From VXYK01 sp965214565 (lineage in GTDB: Bacteria; Actinomycetota; Acidimicrobiia; Acidimicrobiales; Aldehydirespiratoraceae): DNA of 64,000 bases. Of the stretch, positions 18,311 through 26,225 are shown piece by piece. Every line of letters begins with the position of its first letter. Positions within the stretch are counted from its first letter, which is position 1. Below the pieces are notes generated by a model. That model was not told where the DNA came from, made no database searches, and saw only the letters and a list, made by a program, of their open reading frames with translations. The translations under genes and the position numbers were made by a program. The stretch lies in the NCBI GenBank assembly GCA_965214565.1, contig OZ243951.1, positions 1,612,001 to 1,676,000 of the forward strand, read 5' to 3'.

Positions 18311-18391
18311 ATGGCCGCCTCCGTCGGTTCGGTTGCTGACTCTTCACCGACTATCATGGCCGACCTGTCGCAACCACCGATGGAGGCCGCC
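18311..18391. repeat. Inverted repeat containing a dispersed 40-bp repeat
   Basis: Left arm 18311-18336 and right arm 18370-18391 are imperfect reverse complements (shared core GCCTCC[G/A]TCGGT), able to form a long hairpin. The segment 18353-18392 recurs in reverse orientation at 31207-31246 with 37 of 40 bases equal, where it interrupts a ppoX remnant. It lies in the otherwise gene-free 267-base gap between the NUDIX gene and the A/T-richer patch. It could be a small mobile palindromic element or an RNA structure. Confidence 0.5.
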
Positions 18392-18431
18392 GTGGTTACC
18401 CCAATCAGCTATTTGACTGGCGGCGTTAGGC

Positions 18432-18986
18432 TCATTTGTTGACTTCTTGACATTTGCTATCCAAGTTGCGACCCAAGAAGTGGAATATCGAGTAGATAAA
18501 ACCGCCATAGTGGTTCGCTGGAGCTAGATTCGATTCCGATAGGGTACAACTAAGGATTGCGGATTTTGTTAATGCCTTTTGGGCACGGCGGTCGAGTTTA
18601 GTTGCCTTTGAATTGAGTGAGTCTCTGCGGCTGGATTTGGAGGCACGAGCAGCATTGCCAACGATATTGCTGGATCTAGCTCTATATACTCTTGCTTGAT
18701 AATCATGGTAGTACAATTCTGCTCTCATACCAAACAGCCAGGATTTTCGTAGAGGATTGCCTTGAGGGGATTCGTCGCGGCTTGAAGCGACAGATCGCAA
18801 TCGGTACCACGCGGCCGCCTTGAGTGGGAATACTAAGAGCGACAGAATTAGTGGAACAAACCAACGTGTGCTTGTTGTACCCAGAATTTTGATAAGCAAT
18901 ACATCAATTAATACACTTGCAAAGGATAACGCCAGTGCAACACTGCCAGAAAAAAAACAACAACAGCCCAACTCGATCATCAGCAA
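18432..18986 (-). CDS. Putative membrane protein in an A/T-richer patch
   Basis: A 184-residue protein, unrecognised. Two hydrophobic segments (about residues 8-32 and 42-62) precede a long basic, Ser/Arg/Ala-rich cytosolic tail. Base composition is clearly richer in A/T than the flanks. The first codon is TTG; the coding look of this frame continues upstream (NPTAVLAKWSRQISV) without a good start, and other minus-strand frames up to 19293 also look partly coding, so the gene may be frameshifted or 5'-truncated. The layout of a small 2-TM protein in foreign DNA beside an IS remnant resembles pore-forming effectors of defence systems, but no motif confirms this. Confidence 0.4.
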   Translation of the reverse strand: MLMIELGCCCFFSGSVALALSFASVLIDVLLIKILGTTSTRWFVPLILSLLVFPLKAAAWYRLRSVASSRDESPQGNPLRKSWLFGMRAELYYHDYQARVYRARSSNIVGNAARASKSSRRDSLNSKATKLDRRAQKALTKSAILSCTLSESNLAPANHYGGFIYSIFHFLGRNLDSKCQEVNK

Positions 18987-19324
18987 AACTGAGATTTGTC
19001 GGCTCCATTTTGCAAGAACTGCTGTCGGATTCGGGAGAGCGCGACACCATCAGCTACACCCCGACGTATCCCAACTATAGCAATTTGTTGACGGACCTGA
19101 GTTAGCAGTTGGTTGAGAAGATATACGTCTGACAACACTTGTTGCCACGGCAACGCATTGATTTCGTGCAAGGCATCTCGATCCCGCCCGATTCATTGCC
19201 TGGTTTGTCATAGAACCTGATTGACCCGTCTTCGTGAAGTTCTGCGATCTCCAATTGGAGCGCCTGATGGTAGCGCGGTGATGACTTCACCACAACGTAG
19301 TTCGCGCGGCGTTCCGATTCGACC

Positions 19325-19400
19325 GGCTCTTCGCGTTTCAGGTCGGAGTCATGGTGTCGAGCAGCGTCCAGTTGGACTTTCGAGCCTGCGCGTAAAGCAC
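19325..19400 (-). mobile_element. Right-end remnant of an ISL3-family element
   Basis: On the minus strand the last codons of a transposase (SNWTLLDTMTPT, stop) are followed by the terminal repeat GGCTCTTCGCGTTTCAGG, which nearly equals the right end of the ISL3 element at 34.3 kb (transposase ending NWTLLDTLTPP, terminal repeat GGCTCTTCGCGTTTCAGG). The rest of the element is missing. It marks the border between the PAC2 gene and the A/T-richer patch. The 429 bases between the putative membrane protein and PAC2 hold this remnant and no other convincing gene. Confidence 0.8.
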
Positions 19401-19415
19401 ACCTGGCCAGACGCG

Positions 19416-20312
19416 TCAGTCGTTGTCTCGGAGGAACTGTTCGACTTCGGCCAACAGCGTCTGGGGGTCGTCGTTGAGGTCTGCGTCATCGGACGGGTCG
19501 TTGCCGTCCCAGGCCTCCTCGAGATCGGCGACGTAGTCGGCGGTCTCCTCGTCCTCTGCGACGAGTTCGTTGACCTGTCGTTCATAGGTTGCCGCGGCGA
19601 TCTCCAGGTCGGTGGCGAACACCGATGTGCCGAGCAGCTTAGACACCCGCTGGACCAGGGCCAGCCCTGCTTTGGGCGACGGAGCGCCGGGCACGTAACT
19701 CGGTACCGCCGACCACAGCGAAGCAGTCGGCAAGCCTGCTTGGTGGCATTGCGTGGCGAGCACACCGACAATCCCGGTCGGTCCTTCGTAGCTCGACGGG
19801 GCCAGATCCAAGTGGGTTTGGATCGAATCGTCCTCGCTCGCCCCGTAGACCTCGACGGGTCGACTGTGGGGCACATCGGCCAGCAGCGCCCCCAAGGTGA
19901 CTACCTGGCTGACTCTGAGTATCCGGGCGGTCTCGATGACCTGATCGCAGAACGTGCGCCAACGCAACTGCGGTTCGAGCCCCACTAGCACCACGACGTC
20001 ACGCTCGCTCTCACCGACTACACAGGAACGGAAGAGGTTGGTCGGCCAACTCAGGGAGCGCCGACGATCTTGGTCCAGGTGGACCAGAGGGCGGTTCGTG
20101 GTGAAGTCGAAGAAGTGCTCGGGGTCGATCTCCGCGAGGGCTTTGCCCTTCCATCTGTCCGCGAAGTGGCGGGCCGCGATAGAGGCGGCGTCGCCAGCGT
20201 CGTTCCAGCCCTCGAAGGCGGTGATCAGTACCGGTGACCGAAGTGTCGGGGGGTTGGTCAACCAGTTGATGTGCGCTGGAGAATCGGCGTCGGTCGACAC
20301 GCCATAGACCAT
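19416..20312 (-). CDS. PAC2-family protein
   Basis: A 298-residue protein of the PAC2 (proteasome assembly chaperone) superfamily, usual in actinobacteria. Typical segments are LITAFEGWNDAGDAAS (about residue 30), LVGLEPQLRWRTFCDQV, VVTLGALLADVPHSRPVEV (about 135), YEGPTGIVGVL, and SLWSAVPSYVPGAPSPKA. The C-terminal 60 residues are strongly acidic. The actinobacterial role is not established; a link to the proteasome is inferred from the eukaryotic and archaeal homologues. Confidence 0.85.
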   Translation of the reverse strand: MVYGVSTDADSPAHINWLTNPPTLRSPVLITAFEGWNDAGDAASIAARHFADRWKGKALAEIDPEHFFDFTTNRPLVHLDQDRRRSLSWPTNLFRSCVVGESERDVVVLVGLEPQLRWRTFCDQVIETARILRVSQVVTLGALLADVPHSRPVEVYGASEDDSIQTHLDLAPSSYEGPTGIVGVLATQCHQAGLPTASLWSAVPSYVPGAPSPKAGLALVQRVSKLLGTSVFATDLEIAAATYERQVNELVAEDEETADYVADLEEAWDGNDPSDDADLNDDPQTLLAEVEQFLRDND

Positions 20313-20319
20313 ATTGTTT

Positions 20320-20363
20320 CCCGCTCTTGTTCGCTACGCTCACGGGCCGCTCGGGCCACGGCC
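20320..20363 (+). repeat. Dispersed 44-bp intergenic repeat, copy 1
   Basis: The core TTGTTCGCT[A/G]CGCTCACGG and flanks match the reverse complement of 40092-40135 in about 41 of 44 positions. Both copies lie in intergenic DNA just upstream of a gene start (PAC2 here). The centre, GTGAGCG-x-AGCGAAC, is partly palindromic, in the style of REP elements. Confidence 0.6.
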
Positions 20364-20428
20364 TCGCCTTGGGCAGCCGTTTCGCGGTGAGCGCGCTCGG
20401 CCTCTGGTGAGAGCATGCGCCGCGCGTT

Positions 20429-20875
20429 CTACGGAGTGAAGCGATAGACGTTGGTGTCCCGCGGTTCGAATCCGAGCTTCCGGTAGAGGCGGTTGGCGTC
20501 TTCACGCGAGGGGCGAGAGGTCAGATCGACCGAAACGGCTCCGGCAGCTAAGGCAAGTTCTATCGCCGCTTCGTTGAGGCGGCGACCGACGCCGGAACCG
20601 CGGGCGCCCTCATCGACGACGACGTCCTCTATCCAGGCTCGCACGCCGGTGGGTATGCGAAAGAGCACAAGCGTGAGCGTTCCGACCACACCGCGTTCGT
20701 CGCGGGCGAGCAGCAGCCTCACCGCGTCGGAGTCGACGATCTCTTGCAGCGCGGCTTCCGAAGGAGGCGGGTTGGAGCTCGAGAGCTGCGGCACGAGTCG
20801 CTCCATCGCCTCGACGAGTTCGTCGGTCACCTCGTCTGCTTCGTGGATCTCAACCACGACAGGACCTTGCAACAC
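20429..20875 (-). CDS. GNAT-family N-acetyltransferase
   Basis: A 148-residue acetyltransferase. The acetyl-CoA loop is visible as RGSGVGRRLNEAAIELA (about residues 91-107, the Q/RxxGxG/A motif), preceded by the strand AWIEDVVVDEGA and followed by VDLTSRPSREDANRLYRKLGFEPRDTN. The acceptor is not predictable. It follows the thioesterase gene by two bases and is probably co-transcribed with it. Confidence 0.88.
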   Translation of the reverse strand: MLQGPVVVEIHEADEVTDELVEAMERLVPQLSSSNPPPSEAALQEIVDSDAVRLLLARDERGVVGTLTLVLFRIPTGVRAWIEDVVVDEGARGSGVGRRLNEAAIELALAAGAVSVDLTSRPSREDANRLYRKLGFEPRDTNVYRFTP

Positions 20876-20877
20876 GC

Positions 20878-21741
20878 CTAGGAGCGTAGACGCTCACGAG
20901 GAATCTGGCGGATCAGACCCTCCTGCACGACGTTGGCGATCAGGCGGCCGTCGTGGGTGAACACCCGCCCGATGGCGAGCCCCCTGGCTCCCGTAGAAGC
21001 CGGCGTGTACTGGTCGTACAGCAGCCATTCGTCTGCCCGGAAGCTCCCGTGGAACCACATGGCGTGGTCCAGGCTCGCTAACTGGATGTCGCCGACTTCG
21101 GAGTTGGTTCCGTGTGGAAGCAGGGTCGTGTCGAGCAGGGTCATGTCGGACGCGTACGTCAACAGGCAGGTGTGAAGGACCTGATCGTCGGGAAGGCGCC
21201 CGTCGGCTCGGAACCACACCTGCTGCACAGGCGGGAGGGGGTCGGAGCGCTCGAAGGGACTGGCGGTGACGTAGCGGATGTCGAGGGGACGACCGACCTC
21301 GGCATAAGGGTCGGGAAGGCCCTGGGCATGGTAGCGCTCGGCTCGTGTGGGCAGAGAGTCCGCGGCGACGACCTCGGGCATGGAGTCGAAGAACTCGAGC
21401 CCGTCCTCAAACACCTGGAAGGATGCCTGCAGGTTGAAGATTGCCCGCCCGTGCTGGATGGCGACCACACGACGGGTCGTGAAGCTCCTGCCGTCGCGGA
21501 TCCGATCGACCTCATAGAGCACTGGCACCGTCGGGTCGCCCGGTCGCAGGAAGTATGCGTGCAGCGAATGCACGCCACGATCGAGTCCGACCGTCCGTGC
21601 TGCCGCTACCAGTGCCTGCCCGGCGACCTGGCCGCCGAAGATCCGCTGGCGGTTCTCGTCGGGCGACAAACCCCGAAAGACGTTGACCTCGATCACCTCG
21701 AGGTCGAGGATCTCCACCAATGCGTCGACATCGTCCTGCAT
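20878..21741 (-). CDS. tesB: Acyl-CoA thioesterase II (TesB)
   Basis: A 287-residue double-hotdog thioesterase that releases fatty acids from medium- and long-chain acyl-CoAs in the cytoplasm. Family blocks are VFRGLSPDENRQRIFGGQVAGQAL near residue 20-45, HSLHAYFLRPGDP near 58, RDGRSFTTRRVVAIQHG near 82, SLDHAMWFHG near 225 and GRVFTHDGRLIANVVQEG at the end. The catalytic Asp-Thr/Ser-Gln set seems present (D228 region, VVQEG). Full length for the family. Confidence 0.93.
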   Translation of the reverse strand: MQDDVDALVEILDLEVIEVNVFRGLSPDENRQRIFGGQVAGQALVAAARTVGLDRGVHSLHAYFLRPGDPTVPVLYEVDRIRDGRSFTTRRVVAIQHGRAIFNLQASFQVFEDGLEFFDSMPEVVAADSLPTRAERYHAQGLPDPYAEVGRPLDIRYVTASPFERSDPLPPVQQVWFRADGRLPDDQVLHTCLLTYASDMTLLDTTLLPHGTNSEVGDIQLASLDHAMWFHGSFRADEWLLYDQYTPASTGARGLAIGRVFTHDGRLIANVVQEGLIRQIPRERLRS

Positions 21742-21794
21742 GCCTTTATCTTGCTCTGATATCGGCGGGAATCGGCGCGAACGGTAGTGAAACG

Positions 21795-22274
21795 ATGCGA
21801 GTATCCTGGCTAGCCATGCCCGTCATCAACCGAGCGGTGATCTTCAGAACCGTGGCGGAGCACTGGCGCAAGGCACTGCGGTACTGCGCAGTCTCGGCGG
21901 TCAACGTGGTGGTCGGGCTCGGCACGCTGGCGTTCGCCCTCGAAGTGCTGGACTTCTACCCGGTGGTCGCCAACCTGACGGCTTGGATGGTCAGCACCGG
22001 TCCCGCCTATCTGCTGAGCCGCTACTGGGTCTGGCAACAGCTCGGGGCCAGCAGCGTGAAGTCGGAGATCTTGCCGTTCTGGATCATTGCTCTGGTCGGG
22101 CTGGTGCTCTCGAGCGCCACCATTGCGGTGCTCGGGATGATCACCGACCACACCCTGGTTCTGCTGGCGGGAACGGTGGTTGCGTACGGCATTGTGTGGG
22201 TTGCGAAGTATCTGGTGTTGGATGGTCTGTTGTGGCCGAAGACCAGCGAACGCTCGGTCGCAGAGGTGCTCTGA
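21795..22274 (+). CDS. GtrA-like membrane protein
   Basis: A 159-residue polytopic protein with four transmembrane helices: about residues 24-44, 48-67, 87-108 and 114-135. The first pair, FALEVLDFYPVVANLTAW followed by AYLLSRYWVW, is the GtrA signature. GtrA-family proteins are thought to move lipid-linked sugars across the membrane or to support cell-surface glycan assembly. ATG 21795 was chosen; ATG 21816 is a near alternative. Its stop abuts the GTG of the next methyltransferase, so both are coupled. Confidence 0.85.
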   Translation: MRVSWLAMPVINRAVIFRTVAEHWRKALRYCAVSAVNVVVGLGTLAFALEVLDFYPVVANLTAWMVSTGPAYLLSRYWVWQQLGASSVKSEILPFWIIALVGLVLSSATIAVLGMITDHTLVLLAGTVVAYGIVWVAKYLVLDGLLWPKTSERSVAEVL

Positions 22275-22901
22275 GTGAACCCTGAACTGCTGGCCCGCGC
22301 CCGGGCGGCGCGCGGTTTCATGCCGCCGGACGAGGGTCTGGCCCTGTACGACGCCGCGGCGGAGGTCAGCGTGGCCGGGCCGTTTCTGGAGGTGGGGAGC
22401 TACTGCGGTAAGTCCGCCGTCTATCTCGGAGCTGCGGCGAGTTCGTTGGGCCGGGTGCTGTTCGCCCTCGACCACCACCGCGGATCTGAGGAGAACCAAC
22501 CGGGTTGGGAGCACCACGAACCGGACCTGGTCGACCCCGGCACCAACAAGATCGACACACTCGGCACCTTTCGTCGGACGATCCACGATGCCGGGCTTGA
22601 ATCGACGGTAGTGGCAGTGGTCGGTGACTCGGTGGCGGTCGGGTCGGTCTGGACTACGCCCCTCGCGCTGCTGTTCATCGATGGTGGACACGGTCGCGAG
22701 CCGGCGCACCGCGACTTTGAGACCTGGGTGCCCCACGTCGTTGTCGGAGGCACGCTGCTGATCCACGATGTGTTCCCGAATCCCGCCGACGGCGGCCGAC
22801 CGCCCTATGAGATCTACTGCAGAGCGGTCGACTCGGGGGCCTTCGAGGAGGTCAGCGCCACCGGTTCGCTGAGGGTGCTTCGTCGTACGAAACCCGACTA
22901 G
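22275..22901 (+). CDS. Class I SAM-dependent methyltransferase (CmcI-like)
   Basis: A 208-residue methyltransferase. Motif I is LEVGSYCGKSAVYLG (about residues 35-49), then LFALDHHRGSEE, LLFIDGGHGREPAHRDFETW (about 135) and VGGTLLIHDVFPNP. The start codon GTG follows the gtrA stop without a gap. Placement with GtrA, a glycosyltransferase and further methyltransferases suggests modification of a surface glycan or lipid-linked sugar, an inference from context only. Confidence 0.82.
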   Translation: MNPELLARARAARGFMPPDEGLALYDAAAEVSVAGPFLEVGSYCGKSAVYLGAAASSLGRVLFALDHHRGSEENQPGWEHHEPDLVDPGTNKIDTLGTFRRTIHDAGLESTVVAVVGDSVAVGSVWTTPLALLFIDGGHGREPAHRDFETWVPHVVVGGTLLIHDVFPNPADGGRPPYEIYCRAVDSGAFEEVSATGSLRVLRRTKPD

Positions 22902-22907
22902 CCCGGT

Positions 22908-23978
22908 TCAGGTGGGGTTGGTCACTTCGGAGTCGACCGGGTCGATGTCGATGATCGGAGGCAGGAACCGGTGGTCAGAGAACAGCTTCGCGGCCGGGCT
23001 CGAACCTTCGATCGCCTCCGCGGCCAGCAGAACGGCCGCAGCTGAGTAGGTGGACCGTTCACCGGGCGGGAACATCGTCATTTCGGAGTGGACCATGCCG
23101 GTGATGTAGCGGCCGTCGGGTTCGCGAAGCTTCTGTGCGGCGGTGAACAGGCGGAGGGCGGTGTCGTAGTCGCCGACACCGAGGTGGGCGATGGCGCATT
23201 CGCAGGTCTCCGCGGTGGTGACCCAGGGGCGGTCGCTGACACAGCGGATGCCTTCGTCGCCTTGATTGAAAGTGGTGAATCGCTCGGCGAGATGGAGCCG
23301 GCCTGCGTCGCCGCTGATCACGCCCGACAGCACCGGGTAGTACCAGTCCATCGCCCAGCGGTGCTTGGGCGAGAACGCCTCGTCGCGTTCGTTGCGGATC
23401 ACATGGGCGAGTTGTGCCACCGACAGTTCCCAGTCGGGACGTTCGTGCCGGAGTTCCTCGGCGATCGCGACGGCGCAGCGGAGGCTGTGAGCGATCGACG
23501 ACGAGCCGGTCAGCAGGGCGAAGGGCCATGGTGTGCCGTCGGGGTGGCGTGCCCAGAGGATCTCACCGCGTGGCTGCTGCAGGTCGAGTACGAAGTCGAT
23601 GGCCCGCTCGACCACCGACCACATCGTCTCGAGATAGCCGAGGTCGCGGAAGTGCAGGTAGTGATGCCATGCCCCGGTTGCTACGTAGGCGATGACGTTG
23701 GCGTCGAGCTTGTCCTGCTCAACCTCGTGTTCGAGGTAGTACTGATGCCAGGATCCGTCGCTCCGCTGCTGGTCCACGAGCCACTGGTAGGCGGATTCGG
23801 CTGCGGTTCGGTGACCGCCGATGACCAGCGCCATCGCCGCTTCCACATGGTTCCAGGGATCTGCGTGACCGCCGGGGTACCAGGGGATCATGCCGGATGG
23901 AAGCTGCCACTGCGCGATGTGGTCAGCGGTCTGTCGGATCTGCTCGGCGGACAGGACGCCGCGGATTTCAGGTAGCAC
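22908..23978 (-). CDS. Alpha/alpha-toroid protein of the prenyltransferase/glycoside-hydrolase type
   Basis: A 356-residue soluble protein made of repeated helical hairpins with short aromatic motifs: GMIPWYPGGHADPWNHVEAA, AAESAYQWLVDQQRSDGSWHQYY, WSVVERAIDFVLDLQQPRGEI, WALDWYYPVLSG-like AMDWYYPVLSG, and YDTALRLFTAAQKLREPDG. Such QxxDGSW repeats mark terpene-cyclase and prenyltransferase toroids, but similar folds occur in sugar-processing enzymes. The GTG start at 23978 was chosen since the earlier codons overlap the next gene in low-complexity sequence; the genes overlap by 11 bases. Role probably tied to the glycan cluster. Confidence 0.65.
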   Translation of the reverse strand: MLPEIRGVLSAEQIRQTADHIAQWQLPSGMIPWYPGGHADPWNHVEAAMALVIGGHRTAAESAYQWLVDQQRSDGSWHQYYLEHEVEQDKLDANVIAYVATGAWHHYLHFRDLGYLETMWSVVERAIDFVLDLQQPRGEILWARHPDGTPWPFALLTGSSSIAHSLRCAVAIAEELRHERPDWELSVAQLAHVIRNERDEAFSPKHRWAMDWYYPVLSGVISGDAGRLHLAERFTTFNQGDEGIRCVSDRPWVTTAETCECAIAHLGVGDYDTALRLFTAAQKLREPDGRYITGMVHSEMTMFPPGERSTYSAAAVLLAAEAIEGSSPAAKLFSDHRFLPPIIDIDPVDSEVTNPT

Positions 23979-24810
23979 GAGCTCTCTCTCTGTTTGTGGC
24001 TCTGTTCTTGGCTCTGTTGAGGATCGAGTGTTGTACTGGGGGTTCTGCGGCCGTCGGCTTCCCAGCGGCGGTTGGAATATCAGCGGTGACCGGCACCTGG
24101 GCGTAGACGACGAGGCTCTTGCCGAGCACCGGGTTGAGGATCTTCTCGGTCGCACGAGTCAACCACGGCGCCTTGACGATGTCCCATTCGAGCAGCTTGT
24201 GGTAGGTCTTCACCGAGAAGTTGTCGTCGATCTCGTTGTTGACGCCGACCGCGCAGCGAAGCCACCAGTACGGCGAGTGCAGGGCGTGCGTACGGTGCGA
24301 GACCGTGGGAGAGAACCCGGCCACCCGCAGTTTCCGCCGCACCTCCTTCTCCGTGTAGATCCGAACATGACCGCCTGCTGCTGCGGGAGCGTGGTAGTCG
24401 GAGCTGATCTTCCAGCAGATCTTCTCGGGCAGCCAGGCCGGGACGGTGACCGCCAGAGTCCCGCCGGGTTTCAGCACTCGGAGCAGCTCCACGAAGGCAG
24501 CACCGTCGTCTGGCACGTGCTCGAGCACTTCGGAGGCGATGACCTTGTCGAAGCTGTGATTGTCGAACGGCAGAGTGGTGCCGTCGCCCTGGACCACCGT
24601 GTGGCTGAGCCGGGCGTCGAACAGGCCGTCTTCGATGAGCAGGGGTGCGGTGTTGCGAATGGACTCGAGCTCTGCGAGGGCCATGTCGCAACTGACGACG
24701 TCAGCTCCTCGAACCAGCGCCTCATAGGTGTGGCGCCCGAAACCGCAGCCGAGGTCGAGCAACCGGTCGCCCGCGCGCAGGTCGAATCGGTCGTAGTCGA
24801 CGGTCAGCAT
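23968..24810 (-). CDS. Class I SAM-dependent methyltransferase (UbiE/Methyltransf_11 type)
   Basis: A 280-residue methyltransferase. Motif I is LLDLGCGFGRHTYEAL (about residue 18), VSCDMALAELESI is the acidic post-I strand, SFDKVIASEVLEHVPDD the motif II region (about 85-100) and LRVLKPGGTLAVTVPAW motif III. The ATG start overlaps the stop of the upstream glycosyltransferase by one base (TGATG), indicating an operon. The last 35 residues are Ala/Pro/Arg-rich and overlap the toroid gene. The substrate is unknown. Confidence 0.85.
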   Translation of the reverse strand: MLTVDYDRFDLRAGDRLLDLGCGFGRHTYEALVRGADVVSCDMALAELESIRNTAPLLIEDGLFDARLSHTVVQGDGTTLPFDNHSFDKVIASEVLEHVPDDGAAFVELLRVLKPGGTLAVTVPAWLPEKICWKISSDYHAPAAAGGHVRIYTEKEVRRKLRVAGFSPTVSHRTHALHSPYWWLRCAVGVNNEIDDNFSVKTYHKLLEWDIVKAPWLTRATEKILNPVLGKSLVVYAQVPVTADIPTAAGKPTAAEPPVQHSILNRAKNRATNRERARAT

Positions 24811-26111
24811 CAGGCTGTGCCTTGATCCTGGGATTCGAGGCCCTGTCGCTGGTCTTCGAGCACGGCCCGGTACTGGTCCACGGTGCGTTGCGCTGTGTGA
24901 CGCCACGACCATTGATCGATGACCCTTTGCCGCCCCTGAGCACCGACTTTGGCTCGCAGTTCGGGGTTCTCCAGGGCTTCGCGGATGGTTGAAGCCAAGG
25001 CTTCGCTGTTGCCCGGTTCGGTGAGGAAACAGGTCTCGTTGTGGGTTCCGGCGACCTCGGGAAGCGCGCCGCCGGTTGTGGCGACCAGTGGAGCTCCGCA
25101 CGACATCGCTTCGATAGCCGGCAGGGAGAAGCCTTCATACAGCGAGGGCACGATGGCCAGTTCGGCTTCGCTGTAGAGCTCGACGATGCGGGAGTCGGCC
25201 ACTCCGGACACGAACTCGACGCAGCCGTCGAGCCCGAGTTGGGTCATCACCGTGCTGGCGTGGCTGTCGGGCCGGCGCTTGCCGATGATGGTCAGTTCGA
25301 TGTGCCTCTCGGTGCGCAGCTTGGCGACCGCCTCGAGAAGGAATCGGAGTCCCTTCATGGCCACGTCGGCTGATGCAGTGGTCACCAGGTGGCCTTCACG
25401 GCGCTGGACCCCGTTGACGGGAAGGAACAGGTCCGGGTCGACTCCGACGGGCACTACGTGGAGTCGCTCCGGGTCGATTCCGTAATCGGCGCTGATGTCG
25501 CTCTTCGACGACTCGGAGACGGTCATCAGCCGGGGCATGCTCCGGGCGACTCTGCGCTGCATCTTGGTGAACGAGTACCAGCGCCTTTTGCCGAACCTCT
25601 CCCAGGCGGTGCGGGCATGCTCGAGCTCGAGTTTGCGGTCGACGGTGATCGGGTGGTGGATCGTCTCGAGGATCGGCCAGCCCTCCTGCTGCAGCTTGAG
25701 CAGGCCCCACCCCAGTGTCTGGTTGTCGTGTATGAGGTCGAACTCGTCGCGGCGGTGCCGGAGATGGCGCCATGCCCGCAGGCTGAAGGCCATGGGTTCA
25801 GAGAAGTTGCCGGTGCCGAACGAGACGTGCTCTGCGATGTCGGTCCAGTCCTTCCACTCCCAGACCCGTGGCTTGCGCATTGGATGCGGGTCGCTCCAGA
25901 TGTCGAGGCTGGGCAGTTCGATGAGCGGGACGCGTTCGTCGAGCACGGGATAGGGGGGACCGCCGAGAACCTCGACATGGTGTCCGAGGTCGACGAGGGC
26001 TTTGCTCAGGTGGCGGACATAGACACCCTGTCCTCCCACATGGGGTTTTCCGCGATAGGTCAACAGCGCGATGCGGAGGGCGCGGTCACTCGGATTCTGC
26101 GCCTTGGGCAT
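24810..26111 (-). CDS. Glycosyltransferase family 4
   Basis: A 433-residue retaining GT-B glycosyltransferase. The N-terminal domain opens RIALLTYRGKPHVGGQGVYVRHL (donor/acceptor loop GGQGVYV), and the C-terminal domain has the EX7E motif in YEGFSLPAIEAMSCGAPLV (about residue 330) that binds the sugar nucleotide. The start was set at MPKAQNPSDRALRIALL; the 29 upstream codons are without similarity. First gene of the minus-strand operon with the methyltransferase and the toroid protein, consistent with assembly of a surface glycan or glycolipid. Confidence 0.9.
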   Translation of the reverse strand: MPKAQNPSDRALRIALLTYRGKPHVGGQGVYVRHLSKALVDLGHHVEVLGGPPYPVLDERVPLIELPSLDIWSDPHPMRKPRVWEWKDWTDIAEHVSFGTGNFSEPMAFSLRAWRHLRHRRDEFDLIHDNQTLGWGLLKLQQEGWPILETIHHPITVDRKLELEHARTAWERFGKRRWYSFTKMQRRVARSMPRLMTVSESSKSDISADYGIDPERLHVVPVGVDPDLFLPVNGVQRREGHLVTTASADVAMKGLRFLLEAVAKLRTERHIELTIIGKRRPDSHASTVMTQLGLDGCVEFVSGVADSRIVELYSEAELAIVPSLYEGFSLPAIEAMSCGAPLVATTGGALPEVAGTHNETCFLTEPGNSEALASTIREALENPELRAKVGAQGRQRVIDQWSWRHTAQRTVDQYRAVLEDQRQGLESQDQGTA

Positions 26112-26225
26112 GGGTGCAACACACTTCCGCGGACGATAATCGGACCCCAAATAATGCCCGAGTATTTGCCGTTTCCCTACCCGCGTGCCCCGCGGCACGA
26201 TTTGTCGGATCTGATGGGGGGCCTG

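Noticed and set aside
18432..18986. Named pore-forming effector family (S-4TM or SLATT)
   Set aside because: Size and two-helix layout are suggestive, but I could not match any defining motif, so the family was not assigned.
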